The notes below the pieces were generated by a model. That model did no database searches. It saw only the letters and a list, made by a program, of their open reading frames with translations, and had not been told where the DNA came from. Of a DNA stretch of 41,656 nt, positions 32,522-41,445 are shown piece after piece; within the stretch, counting starts at the first letter, position 1; every line of letters starts with the position of its first letter. The position numbers and the translations under genes were made by a program. The stretch is from Lachnospiraceae bacterium (lineage in GTDB: Bacteria > Bacillota > Clostridia > Lachnospirales > Lachnospiraceae), in the NCBI GenBank assembly GCA_021770345.1, contig JAETRD010000023.1:1-41656 (forward strand), given 5' to 3'.

Positions 32522-32719
32522 ATGCCAAAAATGAAAACAAGCAGAGCGGCTGCAAAACGTTTCAAAGTTACGGGGACAGGGAAATTAAAGAGAAATAAAG
32601 CATACAAGAGACATATCCTGACAAAGAAGACGACGAAGAACAAGCGGAATCTCAGAAAAGCGGCAATCGTGGATGCAACAAACGTTAAGAATATGAAGAA
32701 GATCTTACCGTATTTATAA
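32522..32719 (+). CDS. rpmI: Ribosomal protein bL35
   Basis: A 65-residue, very basic protein of the large ribosomal subunit, beginning [20 protein letters not shown] and ending [10 protein letters not shown] as in other bacteria. The ATG at 32522 has AAGGAGG 9 bases upstream. Lies between infC and rplT in the universal order. Confidence 0.97.
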   Translation: MPKMKTSRAAAKRFKVTGTGKLKRNKAYKRHILTKKTTKNKRNLRKAAIVDATNVKNMKKILPYL

Positions 32720-32742
32720 GAATTGGTTGAGGAGGAATAGAA

Positions 32743-33099
32743 ATGGCAAGAGTAAAAGGCGGCTTAGGTGCTAAGAAAAGACATAACAGAACATTAAAAT
32801 TAGCAAAAGGTTACAGAGGAGCACGCTCCAAGCAGTACAGAGTAGCAAAGCAGTCTGTCATGAGAGCCCTGACAAGTTCTTACGCAGGCCGGAAAGAGAG
32901 AAAGAGGCAGTTCCGTCAGCTGTGGATCGCGCGTATCAATGCGGCGGCGAGAATGAACGGTATCTCTTACAGCCAGATGATGCACGGTTTAAAGGTGGCG
33001 GGTGTTGACATTAACCGCAAGATGTTAGCCGAGATGGCAGTCAATGACGCGGAGGGATTTGCTTCTCTTGCAGCGCTTGCAAAACAGAATGTGGCATAG
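32743..33099 (+). CDS. rplT: Ribosomal protein bL20
   Basis: A 118-residue early assembly protein of the 50S subunit, with the basic N-terminal extension ([20 protein letters not shown]) and the globular C-terminus. In Firmicutes it also binds the leader of its own operon as repressor, which fits the leader at 31820-31992. GAGGAGG precedes the ATG by 7 bases. An intrinsic terminator follows at 33133. Confidence 0.97.
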   Translation: MARVKGGLGAKKRHNRTLKLAKGYRGARSKQYRVAKQSVMRALTSSYAGRKERKRQFRQLWIARINAAARMNGISYSQMMHGLKVAGVDINRKMLAEMAVNDAEGFASLAALAKQNVA

Positions 33100-33132
33100 A
33101 GAACCCTGTTTTCAGATATAGTATGGCATACG

Positions 33133-33181
33133 GAACTTATCCCAGGATGGACAACCATGCGGGGTAAGTTCTTTTTCTTTT
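33133..33181 (+). terminator. Terminator after rplT
   Basis: GAACTTATCCC (33133-33143) pairs with GGGGTAAGTTC (33161-33171), with an inner ATGG/CCAT stem, followed by a T-rich tract (ctttttctttt). Confidence 0.85.
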
Positions 33182-33277
33182 ACCGGGAATTCTTCTGATC
33201 TCGGGCAAAATAAAAAAGAAATTGGGGGCAAAACGCCGCGGAATGCCGGGCGAATGACAAAAAAAATAAATTGTATG

Positions 33278-33306
33278 TTCAAAAATGTGCGGCAGAGCGC
33301 TATAAT
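33278..33306 (+). promoter_or_regulatory. Promoter of the first YhgE/Pip gene
   Basis: TTCAAA (33278-33283), a 17-base spacer and a perfect TATAAT (33301-33306), 50 bases before the start at 33356. Confidence 0.65.
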
Positions 33307-33355
33307 AAAACTGTATTTTGACAATTCGGATGAGAGAACATGAGGAGCTTTATCG

Positions 33356-35527
33356 ATGAAAAACATATGGAAAATTTTCCGGAATGATATCACAGGGCTG
33401 GTAAAGAATCCGTTTGCACTGATTATTGCGGTGGGACTCTGTATCATACCGTCTCTGTATGCATGGTTCAATATATATTCGAACTGGGATCCCTATGCGA
33501 ATACGGCAAACATTCATATCGCGGTGGCGACGGAGGATGTCGGCTATACGTTAAGGGACGGCACGACCGTGAATATGGGGGATGAGGTGCTCGAAAGCTT
33601 AAAGGAGAACGACAAGATCGGCTGGGTATTTCTCGATTCCGCGGATGAGGCGGTAGACGGCGTGTACAGCGGGAAATATTATGCGGCAGTGATTGTCAGC
33701 GACAATTTTACATACAGTATGTACAATGTGTTCCGGGAAGATTTTGCTGGACCGACGATTACCTATTATGAAAATGAGAAAAAGAATGCGGTGGCGACCA
33801 AGATTACGGACACGGCGGTTTCCACGTTAAAGCAGAGTATCAATAAGTCCTTTATCGAGGTTGTGGTCAGCAATATTTTTTCACAGACCAATACGTTTTC
33901 GGAGGAATTAGAGGAGGGGGATACGTTTGACCGTTTTGTGGAGCGTCTCCGCGGGCTCAACGACAATCTGATTTCCTACAGCGGCATGATTGATTCCTTT
34001 GTGGCGGGAAATGCGGCCCTCTCGGATGCGGTTGCGGGCGTAAATGAAAACATTCCGAATCTGAGCAGTGATATCGCAAAGGGCAGTGCGAGTTTTGACG
34101 GTACGAGGGCAAGTCTCGGGAGCACCCAGGCGACACTGGATTCTTTTGGTGCGAATGTCACCGGAACGCTCGACGGCATCAAAAATTCCATTGACCGCAT
34201 TTCGGCGGATCTCCAGCAGACCAATCTGGCGGCCAGTGCCCAGCAGACGGCGGACAATCTGAATCAGACCATGACGGATACGCAGACGCTGCTCGATCAG
34301 CTCAAAACATTAGAGAGCGGACTGCAGAGCGGTTCCGGCGAGGAGGGCTTGGGCGCTGCAGGCGGGGATTTCAGGGAGCTTGAGGAGGCCATCGGAACGA
34401 TCCGGCTCGGCGCAGCGGATATCCAGGCGCTGATTCAGGGGTTAAACGGGGACAGCGGTTCGGATACGATCGTGGCGGACACGGTCACGGCATCGCTCGG
34501 AAATCTGTCACAGCTTTTAAATGCCTGCAGCATGTCGGTGGACAATATGAAGAATGTGTATGTCAACAGTCTGGTGCCGCAGATGAACAGTCTGATTGAC
34601 AGTATGGAGCAGATGACCGAGAATGTCTCAAAGCTTCTCAATAATATCAATGATACGCTTGGGGACATGAGCTCTGTTTTTTCCGGTATCGAGTCTACGA
34701 TGACGGGCGCGAATGCGAGTCTTGAGGAGGTGCAGAGGGTATTAAACGAGGTCAGCGGCAAGCTGACGGAACTGTTGGACCGTCTTGACGAAGCGGGTGA
34801 GGACGAGAAGGTTCAGGCCTTTTTTGACTTTCTTGAAGGTGACCCGGAAGTATACGGTGAATTTTTTGCGGAGCCGGTGCAGGTTGCGACGGAGGAAGTC
34901 TATGAGATCCCGAACTACGGGTCGGCGATGACGCCGTTTTATACCGTGCTCGCGCTGTGGGTCGGCGGTACGGTGCTCGTGGCGCTGATTAAGGTAAAAG
35001 CCCAACCTGCGGGACTCCCGGACGCAAAAGCCTGGCAGCTGTATTTTGGGAGATATCTTTTGTTTTTTGTGCTGGGGCAGCTGCAGGCGGCGATCGTGGT
35101 GGCGGGGGACATTTTTCTTCTGCACGCCCATATCCTTTATCCGGGGCTGTTTTTTATCGTGGCGTCGCTGACGAGTTTTACCTTTACGCTGCTGATCTAC
35201 ACGCTTGCGCTTTCGTTCGGCGATATCGGAAAGGCGGCGGCGGTGGTGATTATGGTAATTCAGATTGCGGGGTCCGGCGGAACGTTCCCGATCGAGCTTT
35301 TGCCGGAAATCTACCGGAATATCTATATTTTCTTCCCGTTCCCCTATGCGATTAACGCGATGCGGGAGACGATGGGAGGCATGTACGGCAGCGATTACAT
35401 GAAGTTTTTGGGGCAGCTGCTGATTTTTGCGGCGGCGGCGCTTGGTATCGGCCTTTTTGTCCGGCTTCCGTTTGTGAAAATCAATCATTTTATGGAAGAG
35501 CGCATGGAGGACACGGAGCTGATGTAG
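33356..35527 (+). CDS. YhgE/Pip domain membrane protein (first copy)
   Basis: A 723-residue membrane protein of the YhgE/phage-infection-protein family, related to ABC-2-type permeases. One N-terminal helix (about 20-40) is followed by the family's FNIYSNWDPY and YENEKKNAVATKI stretches. A long extracellular helical region with coiled-coil character spans about 150-500. Five to six C-terminal helices begin at NYGSAMTPFYTVLALWVGG (about 520). The phage YM-relevant Pip of lactococci gives the family its name, but the general function is not settled; export or envelope roles are proposed. Strong GAGGAG before the ATG. It heads a three-gene unit with a second copy of itself. Confidence 0.9.
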   Translation: MKNIWKIFRNDITGLVKNPFALIIAVGLCIIPSLYAWFNIYSNWDPYANTANIHIAVATEDVGYTLRDGTTVNMGDEVLESLKENDKIGWVFLDSADEAVDGVYSGKYYAAVIVSDNFTYSMYNVFREDFAGPTITYYENEKKNAVATKITDTAVSTLKQSINKSFIEVVVSNIFSQTNTFSEELEEGDTFDRFVERLRGLNDNLISYSGMIDSFVAGNAALSDAVAGVNENIPNLSSDIAKGSASFDGTRASLGSTQATLDSFGANVTGTLDGIKNSIDRISADLQQTNLAASAQQTADNLNQTMTDTQTLLDQLKTLESGLQSGSGEEGLGAAGGDFRELEEAIGTIRLGAADIQALIQGLNGDSGSDTIVADTVTASLGNLSQLLNACSMSVDNMKNVYVNSLVPQMNSLIDSMEQMTENVSKLLNNINDTLGDMSSVFSGIESTMTGANASLEEVQRVLNEVSGKLTELLDRLDEAGEDEKVQAFFDFLEGDPEVYGEFFAEPVQVATEEVYEIPNYGSAMTPFYTVLALWVGGTVLVALIKVKAQPAGLPDAKAWQLYFGRYLLFFVLGQLQAAIVVAGDIFLLHAHILYPGLFFIVASLTSFTFTLLIYTLALSFGDIGKAAAVVIMVIQIAGSGGTFPIELLPEIYRNIYIFFPFPYAINAMRETMGGMYGSDYMKFLGQLLIFAAAALGIGLFVRLPFVKINHFMEERMEDTELM

Positions 35528-35567
35528 ACAACGGCTGCCAGATTGTCGGAAAGGAACGGTATGTGGT

Positions 35568-35954
35568 TTGAAAAAAGACGATAAGAAAGAGAAAGAAGAG
35601 CAAAAAGAAGACAGATTCGAGGAGATGTATCAAAAACTCGTAAATTATGAACAGCAGATTCACGCGAAAAATCAAAAGCGTATCAGAATCGGACTGCGCT
35701 GCATCATTTTGATTCCGTTGATTTTTCTGATTCTTCTGTTCTGGACAGACAGCAATAAGGTTGTGTTTCTGATCCTGTGGATCACATCTCTGTTCGCGCT
35801 TGCAGTCTACCTCATCGGTGTCGAGTATATGGATTACAATCTTCAGGAGACGCTGCAGAAACTCGGCGGTGATGAGGACGGGCGCAAGCCGGAAGCACTG
35901 ATCGGAGAAGAAGCGGAGGAATTGGAGGAAAAGCTGGATGAGGAATATTTTTAA
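35568..35954 (+). CDS. Small two-helix membrane protein between YhgE/Pip genes
   Basis: A 128-residue protein with a very basic and acidic N-terminus (KKDDKKEKEEQKED), two membrane helices at about 48-64 and 67-88, and an acidic C-terminal tail (EEAEELEEKLDEEYF). I do not recognise a family. The start is a TTG at 35568, with AAAGGA about 12 bases upstream; a nearer ATG at 35561 is in another frame and stops after seven codons. The 3' end overlaps the second YhgE/Pip gene by 17 bases, so the three genes are translationally linked. It may be a partner subunit of the two large proteins. Confidence 0.75.
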   Translation: MKKDDKKEKEEQKEDRFEEMYQKLVNYEQQIHAKNQKRIRIGLRCIILIPLIFLILLFWTDSNKVVFLILWITSLFALAVYLIGVEYMDYNLQETLQKLGGDEDGRKPEALIGEEAEELEEKLDEEYF

Positions 35955-38085
35955 GATCTTCATGACGGATGTGAAGCGCATCAGCAAAAATGTCGTGGCG
36001 GTTGTTGTGATCATGGGGCTCAGTATCCTGCCGTCTCTCTATGCGTGGTTTAATATTTTTTCGAACTGGGACCCCTATGGCCCGGATGCGACCTCGAATC
36101 TGAAGGTGGCGGTCGTATCGGAGGATAAGGGGACGACCGTTGCGGGGATAACGATCAACATCGGTGAAAGCGTGACAGAGGCGCTCGGCAGCAACAACAC
36201 GATCGGCTGGGTGTTTTCCGAGAGTGCCGACGAGGCGGTGGATGGGGTGCACAGCGGAGCTTATTATGCGGCGCTGGTGATTCCGGAAGACTTTACCGAT
36301 GAGATTATCAGCTTTATGAGCGGCAAGGTGGAACATCCGGAAATCATTTACTACGAAAACGAAAAGAAAAACGCGATCGCGCCGAAGATTACACAGAAGG
36401 CAAAGACCGCGGTTCAGGAACAGGTAAACAGCACATTTGTGAGCACGCTCGCCGAGAATATCATGAAGGTCGGCGGCCGGTTTGCCGGGACAGAAGGGGA
36501 GGACGGTTCCGTCACCAACACGGTTTTGGAACGCCTCAACGATTTGAATGCGGACATGCAGAGTTATGTCAACATCCTGAATTCCTTTGTCAGCATTATG
36601 GATTCGGCGCAGAGCATCGTGTCCACGAGCGAAGCGATTCTTCCGAATCTCGACAGCATGGTGGACTCCGGGCAGGCTTCGATTCTGGGGATGGAAGGGC
36701 TGCTGATCGGGGCGGACGGCACGGCGGACACGGCGACGGACATGATCGGATACAGCTTTGATATTGTGTCAGGCAGTCTTGATGGCGTTGCCAATTCGAT
36801 CGCAGGCAGTTTAAACCCTGTCTCCAATTTTGAGCAGTCGGTGGGAAATGCCGTTACCGCAGCCCAGTCGACGATGCCGTATCTGCAGAAGATGTTTGAT
36901 TTGGCGGTGTCCGGATGGGAAAATTCCGGGATTGAGACGGTGCAGGATCAGGTCGTGCTGATTCGGGAGCAGTTTAAAGTGATTCATGCCGACCTGGAGG
37001 CACTCGCCGGCAGTGTGACATCGACAACCGAGGACGTCAACGCACTTGCCGCACGGATTACCACGGAGGTCAACAACTGTAAAAGCGCGCTGCAGGCCCT
37101 GAAAGATACGTTCAATTATACCGTAAAGCCGCAGCTGGATGCGGCGATGAATTCCATGCAGAGCTCCATGCTGACGAGCGCGATGATTCTGAGCGGAATC
37201 GATGCGGATTTCGGGGCGGTGGAAAAGGTTTTGGAGGAGTATCGGGAGACCCTCGAAAGAGGCTCTGCGAGTATCCGGGAGTCTCTGGTGATGGCGCGGG
37301 ATCTGCAGCAGGGACTCGCCTCGCTCACGGCCGATTTTCTTACGCTGAGCCGGGATGAGCAGTATAAGGAGATCATGGAAATCTTAGAGTCCTCCCCGGA
37401 ACTTTTGGGAAGCTTTATTTCGTCCCCGGTAAATCTCGATACGGTGGGCATTTATGAGATTGAAAATTACGGTTCCGCGATGGCGCCGTTTTATACGATC
37501 CTTGCACTGTGGGTCGGCGCGCTGATTCTTGTGGCAATCATTCATGTGAAGGTAAAACCGGTCGAGGGACTTACGAATGTGAAACCGTATCAGGAATACT
37601 TTGGCCGGTATCTTCTGTTTTTCCTGATCGGGCAGGTGCAGACGCTGATCACGATTCTCGGAGATCTCTTTTATATCCGGATTCAGTGTCATAATCCGTT
37701 TCTGTTCTGGCTTGCGGGGGCGGTGAGCAGTCTGGTGTTTACGCTGTTCATATATTCGCTGACGGTTGCGTTCGGAAATGTGGGGGAGGCGCTGGCGATT
37801 GTCGTCATGGTCATTCAGGTGGCCGGCGCCGGCGGTACGTTTCCGATTGAAGTTCTGCCCAAGGTATATCAGTTTGTCTACAGATATCTGCCGTTCCCCT
37901 ACGGCATGAATGCAATGCGTGAGACGGTGGGCGGCATCTATGCGCTCGACTACTGGAAGTATATCGGTGCGCTGTCCGTCTATCTTGTGATTTCGCTGTT
38001 TATCGGTCTGGTTCTTGCGATTCCGTTCCGGAAACTGAATCATATGATTGAGGAGAGCAAAGAGAAATCCGGTGTTATGATATAG
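35938..38085 (+). CDS. YhgE/Pip domain membrane protein (second copy)
   Basis: A 715-residue paralogue of the protein encoded at 33356. It shares the same architecture and recognisable stretches: YAWFNIFSNWDPYG, GWVFSESADEAVDGVHSG, YYENEKKNAIAPKI, NYGSAMAPFYTILALWVGA, GGTFPIEVLPK and the final loop before the last helix. The middle coiled region has diverged strongly. Start ATG at 35938 lies within the end of the small gene, with GGAGGAAAAG upstream. Its stop codon overlaps the first unit of a tandem hairpin repeat. Tandem duplication followed by divergence, possibly giving a heterodimer, is inferred. Confidence 0.9.
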   Translation: MRNIFKIFMTDVKRISKNVVAVVVIMGLSILPSLYAWFNIFSNWDPYGPDATSNLKVAVVSEDKGTTVAGITINIGESVTEALGSNNTIGWVFSESADEAVDGVHSGAYYAALVIPEDFTDEIISFMSGKVEHPEIIYYENEKKNAIAPKITQKAKTAVQEQVNSTFVSTLAENIMKVGGRFAGTEGEDGSVTNTVLERLNDLNADMQSYVNILNSFVSIMDSAQSIVSTSEAILPNLDSMVDSGQASILGMEGLLIGADGTADTATDMIGYSFDIVSGSLDGVANSIAGSLNPVSNFEQSVGNAVTAAQSTMPYLQKMFDLAVSGWENSGIETVQDQVVLIREQFKVIHADLEALAGSVTSTTEDVNALAARITTEVNNCKSALQALKDTFNYTVKPQLDAAMNSMQSSMLTSAMILSGIDADFGAVEKVLEEYRETLERGSASIRESLVMARDLQQGLASLTADFLTLSRDEQYKEIMEILESSPELLGSFISSPVNLDTVGIYEIENYGSAMAPFYTILALWVGALILVAIIHVKVKPVEGLTNVKPYQEYFGRYLLFFLIGQVQTLITILGDLFYIRIQCHNPFLFWLAGAVSSLVFTLFIYSLTVAFGNVGEALAIVVMVIQVAGAGGTFPIEVLPKVYQFVYRYLPFPYGMNAMRETVGGIYALDYWKYIGALSVYLVISLFIGLVLAIPFRKLNHMIEESKEKSGVMI

Positions 38086-38126
38086 TCTCGCAGGCGAGCC
38101 GTTAAGTCTCGCAGGCGAGCCATTAC
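38085..38126 (+). repeat. Two tandem 21-bp units, each a small palindrome
   Basis: Units at 38085-38105 and 38106-38126 share the 16-base core gtctcgcaggcgagcc, and each core contains the hairpin ctcgc-ag-gcgag. The first unit overlaps the stop codon of the second YhgE/Pip gene. Confidence 0.85.
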
Positions 38127-38160
38127 AAGTTTGCCGGCGCATCAATGCGCGCGAACTTGC
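38126..38160 (+). other. Imperfect hairpin after the tandem repeat
   Basis: CAAGTT and GCGCAT (38126-38142) pair with ATGCGC and AACTTG (38145-38159) around an asymmetric internal loop. There is no T-tract, so it is at best a weak terminator; together with the repeat it forms three consecutive hairpins. Confidence 0.45.
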
Positions 38161-38206
38161 GATGTACTGTAAAACAGGATGAAAAAATATTTTAGGGCGG
38201 GGAATT

Positions 38207-38383
38207 ATGTTTTTATTACAGATGGTGATGCTGCTCACGGGGCTGCTTATGGCAGCGTTTCCGGCGTCGTGTACGAGAAAGGAATCGAGAGGGGACGATG
38301 GCGCCGTGCAGCGCACGAAAACGATGGGAATCTGGCTTTTTTTGGCGGCAGTGATCTGGTTTTTTACCGGGAGAATTCTGTAA
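38207..38383 (+). CDS. 58-residue two-helix membrane protein
   Basis: A short open frame whose product has a first helix (MFLLQMVMLLTGLLMAAFP), a charged loop (RKESRGDDGAVQRTK) and a second helix (MGIWLFLAAVIWFFTG). This helix-loop-helix pattern resembles small DUF6199-like membrane proteins, but the match is only by eye. GGGCGGGG lies about five bases before the ATG. A longer overlapping frame (38179-38442, 87 codons) yields a composition with no recognisable fold and is rejected. It lies alone between the hairpin repeats and the next promoter. Confidence 0.55.
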   Translation: MFLLQMVMLLTGLLMAAFPASCTRKESRGDDGAVQRTKTMGIWLFLAAVIWFFTGRIL

Positions 38384-38389
38384 AAAGCA

Positions 38390-38418
38390 TTTACAAAGCG
38401 GGTAAATTCATATACTAT
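38390..38418 (+). promoter_or_regulatory. Promoter of the zinc-ribbon/TM2 gene
   Basis: TTTACA (38390-38395), a 17-base spacer and TACTAT (38413-38418); a TATAAT three bases on (38416-38421) may shift the -10. It lies 50 bases before the start codon. Confidence 0.5.
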
Positions 38419-38470
38419 AATAAAGATGTTGCTTTGACATGAAACGTGTAAGAAAACGGAGGAGTTTGTT

Positions 38471-38884
38471 ATGTTTTGTAAGAATTGCGGTCAGCAGTAT
38501 GTGGCGGATGAGGCGGTGATGTGTGTAAAGTGCGGCACACAGAGGGGTGTGGGAGCAAATTACTGCCCCAACTGCGGGCAGCCGACACCCATGGGGACCC
38601 AGGTGTGCATGAATTGCGGGGTCGCCGTGAATTCGCCTGCTTACTGCGTAAAAGGGGATAAATCGAAACTGGTCGCCGGCCTGCTTGGAATTTTTGTCGG
38701 CGCGATCGGCATACATAACTTTTATCTCGGATATACCGGAAAAGGAGTGGCGCAGGTGCTGATTACCGTGCTGTCCTGCGGTATTTTGTCGCCGGTCTCC
38801 GCGATATGGGGGCTTGTTGAGGGGATCATGCTTTTGACTGGGAGCATTGACCGGGATGCAGCCGGAAATTTTCTGAAGGATTAA
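38471..38884 (+). CDS. Zinc-ribbon and TM2-domain membrane protein
   Basis: A 137-residue protein. The N-terminal 55 residues hold four CxxC pairs (FCKNC, MCVKC, YCPNC, VCMNC) forming two zinc ribbons. A TM2 domain follows (about 63-125), with the family's GIFVGAIGIHNFYLGYTGKG turn between its two membrane helices. The function of TM2 proteins in bacteria is not established. GGAGGAG precedes the ATG by about nine bases. It has its own promoter and terminator, so it is monocistronic. Confidence 0.88.
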   Translation: MFCKNCGQQYVADEAVMCVKCGTQRGVGANYCPNCGQPTPMGTQVCMNCGVAVNSPAYCVKGDKSKLVAGLLGIFVGAIGIHNFYLGYTGKGVAQVLITVLSCGILSPVSAIWGLVEGIMLLTGSIDRDAAGNFLKD

Positions 38885-38898
38885 CACATCGGTTATTT

Positions 38899-38928
38899 TG
38901 GGTATTCCATATTGGCATACCCATTTTT
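38899..38928 (+). terminator. Terminator after the TM2 gene
   Basis: TGGGTAT (38899-38905) pairs with ATACCCA (38917-38923), followed by five T residues. It is short but well formed and stands just before the ilvN promoter. Confidence 0.75.
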
Positions 38929-38939
38929 GTGTCCTGTTG

Positions 38940-38968
38940 TTGACAAAAAAATAACACATTGCTATTAT
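38940..38968 (+). promoter_or_regulatory. Promoter of ilvN-ilvC
   Basis: Perfect TTGACA (38940-38945), a 17-base spacer and TATTAT (38963-38968), 37 bases before ilvN. The leader is too short for a T-box or leader-peptide attenuator. Confidence 0.85.
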
Positions 38969-39004
38969 CAATGTTAAGTGTGAATGTAAAGGAAGGTTTT
39001 CTTT

Positions 39005-39529
39005 ATGAGAAGACAGGTATTATCTCTTTTGGTAGAGAATAATCCGGGCGTGACCAGTCATATTTCCGGGCTTTTCAGCCGAAGGGGCTACAATATTGAC
39101 AGCTTTTCTTCCGGCGTGACGGCGGATCCCCGCTATACGAGAATCACGATTGTCGCGAGTGGGGACGAACAGATTTTAGAGCAGATTGAAAAGCAGCTTG
39201 CAAAGCTTGAGGATGTGGTGGATATCAAGCTGTTAAAGCCCGGGCTTTCGGTGACGAGGGAACTGATCATGGTGAAAATTCGGGCCAGGGATGCCCAGCG
39301 GCAGCCGATTATGAATGTGACGGAGATTTTTCATGGCAAGATCGTGGATGTCACGGCGGATTCGATGGTGATCGAACTGACCGGTCAGCAGGACAAGCTG
39401 GAGGCTTTTTTGGATCTGCTGTCGGATTATGAGATTCTCGAGCTGGCGCGCACCGGGATTACCGGGTTGTCGCGGGGAACGTCAGATGTCAAGATGATTG
39501 ATGAAAACGGCAGGATGTACAGTCTTTAG
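39005..39529 (+). CDS. ilvN: Acetolactate synthase small (regulatory) subunit
   Basis: A 174-residue regulatory subunit that activates the catalytic subunit IlvB and confers valine feedback inhibition. The N-terminal ACT domain is VLSLLVENNPGVTSHISGLF with GYNIDSFS; the C-terminal domain contains LIMVKIRARDAQR and FLDLLSDYEILELARTG. The length is that of the standard form (about 160-175). No ilvB gene is adjacent, which is unusual since the pair often overlap. ilvC follows after 60 bases. Confidence 0.95.
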   Translation: MRRQVLSLLVENNPGVTSHISGLFSRRGYNIDSFSSGVTADPRYTRITIVASGDEQILEQIEKQLAKLEDVVDIKLLKPGLSVTRELIMVKIRARDAQRQPIMNVTEIFHGKIVDVTADSMVIELTGQQDKLEAFLDLLSDYEILELARTGITGLSRGTSDVKMIDENGRMYSL

Positions 39530-39556
39530 AGACGGTGTATCCGCGGATTCACATAG

Positions 39557-40612
<1,056 letters not shown>

Positions 40613-40640
40613 TTTGCAGCAGTATTTTGCAGACAGAAGC

Positions 40641-40679
40641 AGGCGGCCCGGAAAACAGAGATTTCGGCCGTCTGTTTTT
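40641..40679 (+). terminator. Terminator after ilvC
   Basis: AGGCGGCC-cg-GAAA (40641-40654) pairs with TTTCGGCCGTCT (40662-40673), with a two-base bulge, followed by GTTTTT. Confidence 0.8.
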
Positions 40680-40696
40680 ACTTTAATAAGAAATTG

Positions 40697-40716
40697 CGCC
40701 GCAGGATGCGGCGATA
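40697..40716 (+). other. GC-rich hairpin before the Imm51-like gene
   Basis: GCGCCGC and GCGGCG around a short aggat loop, lying between the ilvC terminator and the next start. No T-tract; purpose unclear. Confidence 0.35.
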
Positions 40717-40755
40717 AGCCGCTGTAGTATCAGAAAGGAAAGAGAGGATTTTATT

Positions 40756-41115
40756 GTGGGTGACTATGTGAGAATCACAAAAAGTGATGACAGAATTGCC
40801 GTATGTTTTGACAATGAACATGACAAACCGTTTGCCGTCGGGGAAAAAATGTGTGCAATCAATGAGGATGCGTATATGAACGGCTATAACTGGGATGCCT
40901 TTTTCAATTACTATCTTGCACGGAATTTGCCCGACCTTTTGGAGGGGCTGGAGAGTGATCCGGAGGCCGGTTCGTATGTCGCATTCTATGATTTATCCGA
41001 GGAAAATGAGAAAAAGGCAGAGCGCTTTGGGGATATTATTCGTTCTCTGATTGAAAATGAGGAGGAACTGTACCGAATTGTGCGGGAATGCGGCAGCGAA
41101 ATTGAGTGGGATTAA
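40756..41115 (+). CDS. Imm51-like immunity protein
   Basis: A 119-residue soluble acidic protein resembling the Imm51 family of polymorphic-toxin immunity proteins. The characteristic central stretch is NGYNWDAFFNYYLARNLPDL followed by GLESDPEAGSYVAFYD and an acidic helical tail. Immunity proteins bind and neutralise a cognate secreted toxin. No toxin gene is visible beside it, so it may be an orphan or have a housekeeping role. The start is a GTG at 40756 with AGAGAGGA eight bases upstream. I see no strong promoter between the ilvC terminator and this gene. Confidence 0.72.
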   Translation: MGDYVRITKSDDRIAVCFDNEHDKPFAVGEKMCAINEDAYMNGYNWDAFFNYYLARNLPDLLEGLESDPEAGSYVAFYDLSEENEKKAERFGDIIRSLIENEEELYRIVRECGSEIEWD

Positions 41116-41196
41116 CATGCAGGCTGTGTGTTTAGGAATATGGGTGGAGAAAATTCTTTGATGGAAGGATTATGTGGCAGAATGAGTCATATGTTG

Positions 41197-41225
41197 ATGA
41201 CATAAGCAGTTTTTTGTGATAAAAT
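41197..41225 (+). promoter_or_regulatory. Promoter of structured RNA candidate
   Basis: ATGACA (41197-41202), a 17-base spacer and TAAAAT (41220-41225). The expected start, about seven bases downstream, coincides with the first base of the closing stem at 41233. Confidence 0.65.
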
Positions 41226-41232
41226 AGAATTC

Positions 41233-41374
41233 GAGCAGAGCTTTAAGAAATACATAGGACATAGCTGAAAAGCGATCGTTCGGGTGTCAGGTTGATTCGG
41301 CTTCATGCCGAAACTTTTTACAAAAGAGAAAACCCCGAAAGATTATGTCCGGTGTTTTTGGGCTCTGCTCTTTT
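41233..41374 (+). ncRNA. Candidate structured noncoding RNA, unassigned
   Basis: About 140 bases without a reading frame that fold into a closed structure. P1 is GAGCAGAGC (41233-41241) with GCTCTGCTC (41362-41370). An open bubble follows (15 and 11 bases), then P2 GGACATA (41257-41263) with TATGTCC (41344-41350). Inside P2 are a GCT-GAAA-AGC hairpin (41264-41273), P3 TTCGGG (41279-41284) with CCCGAA (41334-41339), and a terminal hairpin TTCGGC-ttcat-GCCGAA (41296-41312). Four T residues follow P1. A closing stem, central bubble and long arm recall 6S RNA, but I cannot match conserved 6S, SRP or riboswitch sequences. Confidence 0.55.
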
Positions 41375-41410
41375 GTGGTATGTCAGAAAAATGAAATAGT
41401 TTTTCTGGTA

Positions 41411-41439
41411 TTGACTAATGTAGTTTCATGTGGTATGGT
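41411..41439 (+). promoter_or_regulatory. Promoter of the right-edge gene
   Basis: TTGACT (41411-41416), a 17-base spacer and TATGGT (41434-41439), about 190 bases before the partial start codon at 41628. Confidence 0.6.
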
Positions 41440-41445
41440 AATTGT

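Noticed and set aside
38085-38126. CRISPR-like array
   Set aside because: Only two directly abutting units with no spacers; it is a tandem repeat of a small palindrome.
38179-38442. 87-codon frame overlapping the 58-residue membrane protein
   Set aside because: Poor composition, no recognisable fold, and it runs through the next promoter. The alternative frame has a better ribosome site and two clear membrane helices.
41233-41374. Assignment of the structured RNA to SRP RNA, tmRNA or a known riboswitch
   Set aside because: The SRP GGAA/GCAGC core, a tmRNA tag frame and the conserved cores of the common riboswitches are not present; only the overall shape is 6S-like.
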